In this document: positions 15,008-21,601 of the stretch, piece after piece
How positions within the stretch are numbered: position 1 is the stretch's first letter
Layout of the letters: each line of letters begins with the position of its first letter
Origin: Natranaerovirga pectinivora
GTDB taxonomy: Bacteria; Bacillota; Clostridia; Lachnospirales; DSM-24629
NCBI RefSeq assembly: GCF_004342165.1
Contig: NZ_SMAL01000014.1
Span: 1-51,333 of the forward strand
Direction of reading: 5' to 3'
DNA length: 51,333 nt
The notes under the pieces: generated by a model
Databases searched by the model: none
What the model was told of the DNA's origin: nothing
Seen by the model: only the letters and a program-made list of their open reading frames with translations
Position numbers and translations under genes: made by a program

Positions 15008-15712
15008 ATGCTTAACACTTGTAATTGCAGTGCTTGCAATGATAAGTACTGTGCTAAAAAAGTTTCACTTTTTTCTAATCTAGATACAAACCAAATTTTA
15101 AAGGTGGTTAATAAAATAGATCATAAATCTTATAAAAAGGGAGAAATCCTCTTCTCTGAAGGGGATATTGCAGATAGGTTTTTCATTGTAAACAAAGGCA
15201 GCCTTAAGGTTTATAACTATACAAAAGATGGGAAAGAACAAATACTATATATATTATCTGAAAGTGATTTTTTAGGGGATTTGAATCTTTTTAAAGAAGG
15301 TGTTTTTGATTATTACGCCATGGCCTTAGAAGATACGGCCTTATGTACTTTGAACAAACAAGATTTTAATCATATCCTCTTAGAAAATCCTGAAATCAAT
15401 CTTAAAATCCTAGATTATGCCTATGAACGTATTACTACCTTAGAAAAACTAATACAAACCCTAAACACAAAAGACATTAATACTAGACTAGCTAACTTAT
15501 TAATTAATATCTCTAAAAACTTTGGCATAAAAAAAGGAAAGGAAATTGAGATAACCTTACCTCTTAGTAGAGAAGATATGGCCAGTTATTTAGGATTAAC
15601 ACGAGAAACTGTAAGTAGACATTTAAGTGATTTACAAAATCAAAACATTATTAAAATGATAGGTAATAAGAAAATGGTTGTATTAGATATGAATGAACTG
15701 AATAATTTATAA
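15008..15712 (+). CDS. Crp/Fnr-family regulator with predicted iron-sulfur cluster
   Basis: A 234-residue FNR-like transcription factor. The N-terminus is cysteine-rich (C5, C7, C10, C15), and C113 in ALEDTALCTLN aligns with the fourth cluster ligand of Escherichia coli FNR, so a redox- or NO-sensing cluster is likely. A cyclic-nucleotide-type barrel spans about 25-135, followed by a long dimer helix and a helix-turn-helix SREDMASYLGLTRETVSRHL with the FNR-type E-xx-SR recognition residues. It is divergent from ric-fprA and is the obvious candidate activator for the three stress promoters; HcpR is the closest functional comparison. Confidence 0.88.
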   Translation: MLNTCNCSACNDKYCAKKVSLFSNLDTNQILKVVNKIDHKSYKKGEILFSEGDIADRFFIVNKGSLKVYNYTKDGKEQILYILSESDFLGDLNLFKEGVFDYYAMALEDTALCTLNKQDFNHILLENPEINLKILDYAYERITTLEKLIQTLNTKDINTRLANLLINISKNFGIKKGKEIEITLPLSREDMASYLGLTRETVSRHLSDLQNQNIIKMIGNKKMVVLDMNELNNL

Positions 15713-15743
15713 ACCTTGCTCCTATAAAACTTTACATTATGAA

Positions 15744-15751
15744 CATACACT
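15744..15751 (+). promoter_or_regulatory. Sigma-E-like -10 box before DUF4397 genes 2-3
   Basis: CATACACT matches CATACA(A/C)T, with ATAAAA 14 bases upstream. It lies 51 bases before the ATG of gene 2. Weak evidence alone, but similar boxes precede the other copies. Confidence 0.3.
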
Positions 15752-15801
15752 CATTTATACTTCTTGTAATACTATATACTAACTTATTCTAAGGTGATGC
15801 T

Positions 15802-16536
15802 ATGTTTAGAGATAGAGATAATTATGATAGTAACTATATGCAATCCACCGAACTGGTATTTCCTCCTGGTGGTAGAGGTTTTTATCCGGAACCCGATATA
15901 TCTTTTGTTCCCCTTAGACCTTATGAATCTTATATTAGATTTGGTCATTTTTCTCCAGATTCCCCTCCTGTGGATGTCTATTTAGATGATCTAATCATAG
16001 GAGAAGGGGTTAATTTTACAGCAGTTACTGAGTATTTTTTAGTTGGCACGGATGCCCATACCGTACAAATATATATTACAGGGGATAAAGAGTACCCTAT
16101 CTATGAAGAAACCTTTTATCTTCCTGCTGGTAGCCTTGTAACACTGGCCTCTATTAACTTGTTTGATAATATCTCCTTTGAATTAATTAATGATACAACC
16201 CGAATAGAACCGGAGCAAATGTTTGTAAAGTTTGTTAACTTATCTTACGGCTCACCTACCTTAGATTTACTTATAAATGATGAAGTCTATTTTTCCAATA
16301 TTCCTTATAACGAAACATCTTATTACTTTCCAATTGTCAACAATAAACCATACTACAATATGACTTTACTAAACTCCCAAACAGGGGAATTGGTTCTTAA
16401 CTTCTTTAATGTCCCTTTAGAAGGCAACCATGCCTATACCATTTATGCTTTAGGTATTTATAATGGTACTCCAGATACATTTCTTCTTATAACCATTGAT
16501 GGAAGCACTTATGTATTAGAGGAATTTCCGGATTAA
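15802..16536 (+). CDS. DUF4397-type repeat protein 2
   Basis: A 244-residue soluble-looking protein with no signal peptide. This copy has the canonical DUF4397 opening YIRFGHFSPDSPPVDVYLDD (about 44-63), a second unit near MFVKFVNLSYGSPTLDLLIN (about 140), and ends TIDGSTYVLEEFPD. The N-terminal 40 residues (FRDRDNYDS..., PPGGRGFYPEP) differ from the MWI-type copies. AAGGTGATG precedes the ATG. Gene 3 follows after 29 bases, so the two form one operon. Confidence 0.75.
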   Translation: MFRDRDNYDSNYMQSTELVFPPGGRGFYPEPDISFVPLRPYESYIRFGHFSPDSPPVDVYLDDLIIGEGVNFTAVTEYFLVGTDAHTVQIYITGDKEYPIYEETFYLPAGSLVTLASINLFDNISFELINDTTRIEPEQMFVKFVNLSYGSPTLDLLINDEVYFSNIPYNETSYYFPIVNNKPYYNMTLLNSQTGELVLNFFNVPLEGNHAYTIYALGIYNGTPDTFLLITIDGSTYVLEEFPD

Positions 16537-16565
16537 AAATTATTTCTATAAAAAAAGGTGATTTT

Positions 16566-17255
16566 ATGACAAAGAAAAATAATATGGATAATACTATCTC
16601 TAATATTAATGTGCCCATTGCAATATACCCGCCTTCTGAATTACTGGTTAAACCAACCAGTAGAAGCAACTCATATATTAGAATAGGCCACTTTTCTCCT
16701 GATGCACCACCCGTTGATGCTTATATTGATGATTATTTACTGGCTAGTAATTTATCCTTTGGACAAGAAACTTTTTATAAAATCATTGAACCAGATAGTC
16801 ATAATATAAAGCTTTATCCAACAGGAGAAAAAAACTCGCCCCTCATAGACGAAACAATAAAAATACCAAAAGGTACTGTGGTTTCAACAATTGCTATTAA
16901 TAGATTAGATAAATTAGATATTATACTTGTGAATGACAATGTATACGTTAGCCCCGGTGAGATTATGATTAAATTTTCAAATATGTCTCCAAATGGAAGG
17001 AGTATGAACTTTTATATTAATGATGCGTTAATCTTTGAAAATGTAACTTATAGGGATGTAACATATTATACGGACTTAAGTATTAATACTTACTACAATA
17101 TTCTTGTAACAGATTATGTAACTGGAGAAGCTATAATAGATGTTCCTAATTTGATTCTTTTACCTACCAGTGCCTACTCTTTCTATGGTGTTGGTCTTCA
17201 AGACAATTATAGATTAGTTATTACATTAGATGGAAGTTCCTATTTTTTTGATTAA
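16566..17255 (+). CDS. DUF4397-type repeat protein 3
   Basis: A 229-residue relative of gene 2, with RIGHFSPDAPPVDAYIDDYL in unit 1 and IMIKFSNMSPNGRSMNFYIN in unit 2, ending TLDGSSYFFD. No signal peptide or membrane helix. Together with gene 2 it forms the subgroup closest to canonical DUF4397; it lacks the MWI and YY start of the other five. An AAGGTGATT site precedes the ATG. Function unknown. Confidence 0.75.
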   Translation: MTKKNNMDNTISNINVPIAIYPPSELLVKPTSRSNSYIRIGHFSPDAPPVDAYIDDYLLASNLSFGQETFYKIIEPDSHNIKLYPTGEKNSPLIDETIKIPKGTVVSTIAINRLDKLDIILVNDNVYVSPGEIMIKFSNMSPNGRSMNFYINDALIFENVTYRDVTYYTDLSINTYYNILVTDYVTGEAIIDVPNLILLPTSAYSFYGVGLQDNYRLVITLDGSSYFFD

Positions 17256-17328
17256 TATGCACTCAGAAACCTACTTATTTCAAACTATATAATGTATATT
17301 CTGATTAATCACAATATTGGTTTGTACA

Positions 17329-17337
17329 CATATTATA
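17329..17337 (+). promoter_or_regulatory. Sigma-K-like promoter before DUF4397 genes 4-5
   Basis: CATATTATA (CATA-N3-TA) lies 28 bases before the ATG; CACA starts 18-19 bases upstream of it, as in a sigma-K -35 box. Confidence 0.4.
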
Positions 17338-17364
17338 TAGTAAAATACTTTTAGGTGATTTTAG

Positions 17365-18081
17365 ATGTGGATTAATCCAACAAGAAAACCTAGCTGTCCT
17401 TATTATCTTAAGTTAATTAATAAACAAAGTTTTGGTCATCCTCCCACTGATCTAGTCGTTAAACCTCATACTCGGAAAAATTCATATCTTAGATTTGCAA
17501 ACTTTTGCACTGACACACCAGAAATAGATGTATATGTTGAGAATCGTCCAATTGCAAAAAAACTAAGGTATGGTACTTTATCTATGTACGCAACCCTCTC
17601 TCCAGGGAAACATCTGGTAAAGATTTATGCCCCTGATGATAAACACAAAGTTTATTATAGTGATTATATCACTATAGATAAAGATGATATTATAACTACT
17701 TTTGCTTTTGACCAAACTTATAATTCAGAGCTTATTGGTTTTAATGACGATGTTATTGTAATTCCTACAGAAATATTCATTCGCTTCATAAATTGCTCTC
17801 CCGATGCACCTCCATTAACCTTCATTATAAATCTTGAAAAAACTTTTAGTAATATATCTGTTAATTTAGTTCCTCAATATAAAAAAGTAAAAATAAATTC
17901 AAATTATGATATTATCATCCAGCGTTCAGATACTGATGAGGTAATTTACAATGTCCCCAATATTATTCTTATTCCAGGCAGGGCTTATACCTTCTATGGC
18001 ATTGGCATAATTGATGAGGAACCACCTTTTCAACTTGTCGCTTCACTAGATGGTAGTTCCTATTTTGAGGATTATTATTAG
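17365..18081 (+). CDS. DUF4397-type repeat protein 4
   Basis: A 238-residue MWI-type copy. It begins MWINPTRKPSCPYYLK, then HPPTDLVVKPHTRKNSYLRF leads into unit 1 (FANFCTDTPEIDVYV); unit 2 starts at IFIRFINCSPDAPPLTFIIN (about 138) and it ends SLDGSSYFEDYY. Unlike the others it has three or four cysteines. No export signal. Gene 5 begins 38 bases later with its own AGGTGG site and no terminator between, so the pair is probably co-transcribed. Confidence 0.75.
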   Translation: MWINPTRKPSCPYYLKLINKQSFGHPPTDLVVKPHTRKNSYLRFANFCTDTPEIDVYVENRPIAKKLRYGTLSMYATLSPGKHLVKIYAPDDKHKVYYSDYITIDKDDIITTFAFDQTYNSELIGFNDDVIVIPTEIFIRFINCSPDAPPLTFIINLEKTFSNISVNLVPQYKKVKINSNYDIIIQRSDTDEVIYNVPNIILIPGRAYTFYGIGIIDEEPPFQLVASLDGSSYFEDYY

Positions 18082-18119
18082 ATCAAATAAAATTTAGAAT
18101 ATGAATAGGTGGTATTTAT

Positions 18120-18842
18120 ATGTGGATAAATTCATTAGATTGTCTTAGTCCGCCTTATTATGTAAAAGCATGTGTAAGAACAAAAAGAACTTTAGGACCT
18201 TATCCTCCTACAGACTTAATTATTAAGCCTGAATCTAGGGATCGTTCTTATATTAGAGTTGCAAACTTTTCTCCTGAAACACCAGAAATCGATGTGTATA
18301 TTGGTAATAGACTCTTGGCAAAAGACTTGCAATTTGGAGAACTTACGATATATATTACCGTAATTCCAGGGAAATATAAACTCACTTTAACGCCTCCAGG
18401 GGATAGGGATAACCCTTATTTTTCAAGTGAAATAACCATTGAGGAACGATCTGTTATTTCTACCATTGCAGTGAATTTATTAGACCCAGATGCTAGACTT
18501 AAAGTGATCGATGATGATGTGTATGTCTTACCTAATAAAATCTTTATCAAATTTGTTAATACTGTTTATGATTCTCCCCCATTGGACTTTATCTTGAACT
18601 TAAATAAGTTATTTAGTAATGTTACTTATCCTATGGTAACTGATTTTAAATTGATAGATATGGCTTACCTTTATAATTTGATTATTCAACGTGCTGATAC
18701 CAATGAAGTAATCTTTAACATCCCTAATATAGTTCTTGAACCTGGGAAAGTTTATACCTTTTATGGCATTGGATTAATGGAAGGGGATCCCCCTTTTGAA
18801 GTTGTAGCTTCCTTAGATGGCAGTTCCTATTTTTTAAATTAA
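18120..18842 (+). CDS. DUF4397-type repeat protein 5
   Basis: A 240-residue MWI-type copy (MWINSLDCLSPPYYVKACV). Unit 1 opens YIRVANFSPETPEIDVYIGN and unit 2 opens IFIKFVNTVYDSPPLDFILN; the end is SLDGSSYFLN. The order of conserved blocks (PPTDLIIKP, GELTIYITVIPGKY, RSVISTIAVNL, NIPNIVLEPGKVYTFYGIG) matches genes 1, 4, 6 and 7, which supports recent tandem duplication. A terminator overlaps its last codon. Confidence 0.75.
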   Translation: MWINSLDCLSPPYYVKACVRTKRTLGPYPPTDLIIKPESRDRSYIRVANFSPETPEIDVYIGNRLLAKDLQFGELTIYITVIPGKYKLTLTPPGDRDNPYFSSEITIEERSVISTIAVNLLDPDARLKVIDDDVYVLPNKIFIKFVNTVYDSPPLDFILNLNKLFSNVTYPMVTDFKLIDMAYLYNLIIQRADTNEVIFNIPNIVLEPGKVYTFYGIGLMEGDPPFEVVASLDGSSYFLN

Positions 18843-18863
18843 AAAGTGGCATGCCCACTTTTT
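18841..18863 (+). terminator. Terminator after DUF4397 gene 5
   Basis: AAAAAGTGG/CCACTTTTT stem with a CATGC loop, starting at the stop codon. Confidence 0.8.
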
Positions 18864-18896
18864 AATTTATCTTTATCACTGTTGAATTGATTTCTA

Positions 18897-18905
18897 CATA
18901 CTATA
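18897..18905 (+). promoter_or_regulatory. Sigma-K-like promoter before DUF4397 gene 6
   Basis: CATACTATA (CATA-N3-TA) lies 23 bases before the ATG, with CACT about 19-20 bases upstream. It lies in the short gap after a terminator, so a promoter is needed here. Confidence 0.45.
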
Positions 18906-18927
18906 TAAAAAAACAATAGGTGAAACT

Positions 18928-19644
18928 ATGTGGATTAGTTCTAAAAGTTCATTAAAACCTCCATATTATAAAAAAACATTCTCCAAGGAAATAATGCCCT
19001 TGAGTACAAATATGTCTACTCCTTTTGGACACACGCCCATTAATGAGGATTCTTATATACGCTTTGCTAATTTTATTCCTGAACTATTGGATGTAGATAT
19101 ATATTTTAATGATACACTTAAAGTAAGGAATCTTAGGTATGGTGAAGAAACCTCTTATATTTCCTTTTCTCCTGGAGACTATAAAATCACTATATTTTCA
19201 ACCATTGACAATGCCCAACCTCTAGTTGAAACAAGTATTGAGATTACCACACCAGGCTTAATATTAACTATCCCATTACACTCCCTTGACAAAGAAGAAC
19301 TAAATATTATAGAAGATAATGCACTGATTATTCCCAATGAAATCTTTGTTAAGTTTGTTAACCTTTCCCCTAATTCTCCACCCTTAAACTTTATTTTTAA
19401 TTTAGTTGACATCTTCAGAAATATAATTTATGACTATAGCAGTAATTACAAATTAATAGAAAAAGCTCCTAATTATCATATTATAATTCAGAATGCCCAA
19501 ACAAATAAAATATTATATGATTTACCTAATATTGTGCTAGAACCTGGTAATGCATATACTTTTTTTGCCATTGGAATCATGGATGGTGATCCACCTTTTA
19601 AATTAGTCGTATCCTTAGACGGAAGTTCTTATCTTACAGATTAA
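18928..19644 (+). CDS. DUF4397-type repeat protein 6
   Basis: A 238-residue MWI-type copy (MWISSKSSLKPPYYKKTF). The linker before unit 1 differs (FGHTPINEDSYIRF instead of PPTDLIIKP). Unit 1 continues FANFIPELLDVDIYFNDTLK and unit 2 opens IFVKFVNLSPNSPPLNFIFN; it ends SLDGSSYLTD. No signal peptide. It is a single-gene unit between terminators at 18841 and 19661. Confidence 0.75.
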   Translation: MWISSKSSLKPPYYKKTFSKEIMPLSTNMSTPFGHTPINEDSYIRFANFIPELLDVDIYFNDTLKVRNLRYGEETSYISFSPGDYKITIFSTIDNAQPLVETSIEITTPGLILTIPLHSLDKEELNIIEDNALIIPNEIFVKFVNLSPNSPPLNFIFNLVDIFRNIIYDYSSNYKLIEKAPNYHIIIQNAQTNKILYDLPNIVLEPGNAYTFFAIGIMDGDPPFKLVVSLDGSSYLTD

Positions 19645-19660
19645 TTAAAGATCTTATTAT

Positions 19661-19691
19661 TTAGACACTTCCTTGAGTGTCTAAATTTTTT
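19661..19691 (+). terminator. Terminator after DUF4397 gene 6
   Basis: Perfect TTAGACACT/AGTGTCTAA stem followed by a run of T residues. Confidence 0.85.
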
Positions 19692-19777
19692 AACATATAT
19701 CCTAAAATCTATTTCCCATTCCGTTCAACATATTTTATAGAAACCTTGAAGTGCATAGAACAATCTGATTTTTCTAA

Positions 19778-19786
19778 CATATACTA
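19778..19786 (+). promoter_or_regulatory. Sigma-K-like promoter before DUF4397 gene 7
   Basis: CATATACTA (CATA-N3-TA) lies 29 bases before the ATG, with AACA starting 18-19 bases upstream, the same spacing as before gene 4. Confidence 0.45.
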
Positions 19787-19814
19787 AAATAAAGTATTGA
19801 TAGGGAGGATACTT

Positions 19815-20546
19815 ATGTGGATTACTCCAAGGAATAATAGAATCCATTCAACTTGCCCTTATTATATAAAATCTTTGGAAACAAGAAGATTTAGATCTTT
19901 AACTTATCACCCTCCAACAGATTTATTGATAAAACCCCATACAAGAGTAAGCTCTTATATACGATTTGCTAATTTTTCACCCTATGCCCCTAAAATTGAT
20001 ATTTATCTTGATCACAGAGTCATTGCTAAAAATGTAAATTTTGCTGAACAGACCATGTATATTACAGTAGCGCCAAAAGAGTATACTGTAAGCATATACC
20101 GTTCAGATGAACCTAATGAAGTATTATATGAAACAACAATTGATATTCCCGAAGAATCCGTTATTTCTACCATCTCTATCAATTTAATAAATGGGGTAGA
20201 CCTAATATCCGTAGATGATGACGCTCGTATACTACCTGATGAGGTTTTTATAAAATTTGCTAATGTTTCTCCTGGTTCCCCACCCTTGGATTTTATTGTT
20301 AATTTAAATGACTATTTTACAAATACTCATTTTAACTATATCAGCAATTATGAAGTTCTTGAAAAAGCCCCTAATTATAACGTAATCATAAGACGTTCTG
20401 ATACCCATGAAGTTATTTATAATGTGCCTAATATTTTATTAAAAACGGGTAATGCCTATACTTTTTATGCCATAGGCATACTTGACGGAGAGCCACCATT
20501 CACATTTGTAACCTCTTTAGATGGTAGTTCATACTTTGTTGATTAA
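19815..20546 (+). CDS. DUF4397-type repeat protein 7
   Basis: A 243-residue MWI-type copy, closest in overall layout to gene 1. It begins MWITPRNNRIHSTCPYYIK; unit 1 opens YIRFANFSPYAPKIDIYLDH and unit 2 VFIKFANVSPGSPPLDFIVN, with end SLDGSSYFVD. The two units align over about 80 residues each, the clearest case of the internal repeat. A TTG 18 bases upstream is in frame, but the GGGAGG site lies just before the ATG at 19815, so that start is used. The gene ends at a bidirectional terminator shared with the TetR gene. Confidence 0.78.
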   Translation: MWITPRNNRIHSTCPYYIKSLETRRFRSLTYHPPTDLLIKPHTRVSSYIRFANFSPYAPKIDIYLDHRVIAKNVNFAEQTMYITVAPKEYTVSIYRSDEPNEVLYETTIDIPEESVISTISINLINGVDLISVDDDARILPDEVFIKFANVSPGSPPLDFIVNLNDYFTNTHFNYISNYEVLEKAPNYNVIIRRSDTHEVIYNVPNILLKTGNAYTFYAIGILDGEPPFTFVTSLDGSSYFVD

Positions 20547-20550
20547 GATT

Positions 20551-20612
20551 AAATAATTATTTAAGAAAGTTAGTATTATATCCGTTAATACTAACTTTTA
20601 AAATAATTATTT
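20551..20612. terminator. Bidirectional terminator between DUF4397 gene 7 and tetR-type gene
   Basis: AAAGTTAGTATTA pairs with TAATACTAACTTT (20566-20598), and the flanking AAATAATTATT/AATAATTATTT arms extend the stem. It overlaps the last codons of the TetR-type gene. Confidence 0.75.
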
Positions 20613-21178
20613 AATACACTCTGAATAGAATTATTAACTTCTTCTTTAATTGAAAAGTTAAATTTATTAATTCGCCATTTTATAATTTTATAAATAATTG
20701 TCCCATGTATAATCTCTGCCAAATTGTCAATGCCTTCTACTTCTTTTATTAGATTCATTTCTACTCCAGTATGGATTTTTTTTTCTATAAAATTTATTCT
20801 TGTTGTAAAAATATCATATATTTTTTTTGAGAGTTCTTCTATATTGTAAAACACTTCTATACATAAGGTTATAGCTGTAATTTCTTGGTAATTTTCATAG
20901 TATTCTGCATAAGCATTTACAAAATATAGAATGGCTTCTTTTGGATTAAGATTCTTCAATTCTGTTGTTTTAATAATATCTTCATCAAACTGAGAGTAAT
21001 GGTCTAACACAGCTAAAAGTATTTCATTCTTTGTGTTAAAGTGTTTAAATATTGTGCCTTCTGAAATATTTAAACCTTTGGCTATTTCACGAGTTGATAA
21101 TCCTTGAATCCCTAGTTCATTAATGATTTCAACTGTGGTAAAAATTATTCTTTCTTTTGTATGTAATACTTTTTTCAT
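20591..21178 (-). CDS. TetR/AcrR-family transcriptional regulator
   Basis: A 195-residue one-component regulator. The N-terminal helix-turn-helix is typical: RIIFTTVEIINELGIQGLST, REIAKGLNISEGTIFKHFNT, KNEILLAVLDHY. The C-terminal ligand domain is not informative. The target is unknown: it is convergent with the DUF4397 cluster and lies upstream of, and in the same direction as, the receiver gene at 21601 after a reading gap of 33 bases... the two gene units are on the same strand, with this gene downstream, so it could be the last gene of the signalling operon. Confidence 0.88.
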   Translation of the reverse strand: MKKVLHTKERIIFTTVEIINELGIQGLSTREIAKGLNISEGTIFKHFNTKNEILLAVLDHYSQFDEDIIKTTELKNLNPKEAILYFVNAYAEYYENYQEITAITLCIEVFYNIEELSKKIYDIFTTRINFIEKKIHTGVEMNLIKEVEGIDNLAEIIHGTIIYKIIKWRINKFNFSIKEEVNNSIQSVLNNYFKS

Positions 21179-21211
21179 ATTGCCTCCTAATATAACATAA
21201 CCCCTTCATTT

Positions 21212-21601
21212 TTATCTTGTAATTAACTCTAGCTTACTTAGAACATTTAAAAACTTTTCTATATTGATAGGTTTAGCAGCATAAGCATCAGAACCTTCTT
21301 CAAATGTGTTTTGAACGATTTCTGACTCCCCTAAAGCAGTTGTCATTATAATCTTAGCGTTTATCATTTTCGAATGTTTTTCTAAATCTCTTATAGCCTT
21401 TAATGTTTTTAATCCGTCTACTTTGGGCATCATAATATCCAAGCATATTAAATCATAAGGTTCTTTCTCCTTTAGTGCAATCATTACAGCATCTATTGCT
21501 TCTAAACCATCCACTACCAAATCACATTTTCCATAATCAGTTAATACATTAAATAAAAACTTTCTACTGGCTAAATCGTCCTCTGCTATTAATATTTTCA
21601 T
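21212..21601 (-). CDS. Stand-alone response regulator receiver
   Basis: A 129-residue CheY-like receiver with no output domain. The acidic pair is EDD (residues 7-9), the phospho-acceptor aspartate lies in LICLDIMMPKVDG (about 57), the threonine in MTTALGE and the lysine in AAKPINIEKFL. Its ATG overlaps the stop of the hybrid kinase gene (ATGA), so the two are translationally coupled and the kinase is its probable phosphodonor. Confidence 0.92.
   Translation of the reverse strand: MKILIAEDDLASRKFLFNVLTDYGKCDLVVDGLEAIDAVMIALKEKEPYDLICLDIMMPKVDGLKTLKAIRDLEKHSKMINAKIIMTTALGESEIVQNTFEEGSDAYAAKPINIEKFLNVLSKLELITR

Noticed and set aside
15794-15985. 63-codon plus-strand ORF overlapping the start of DUF4397 gene 2
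   Set aside because: It is in another frame of a gene with a strong family match and has no separate ribosome site.
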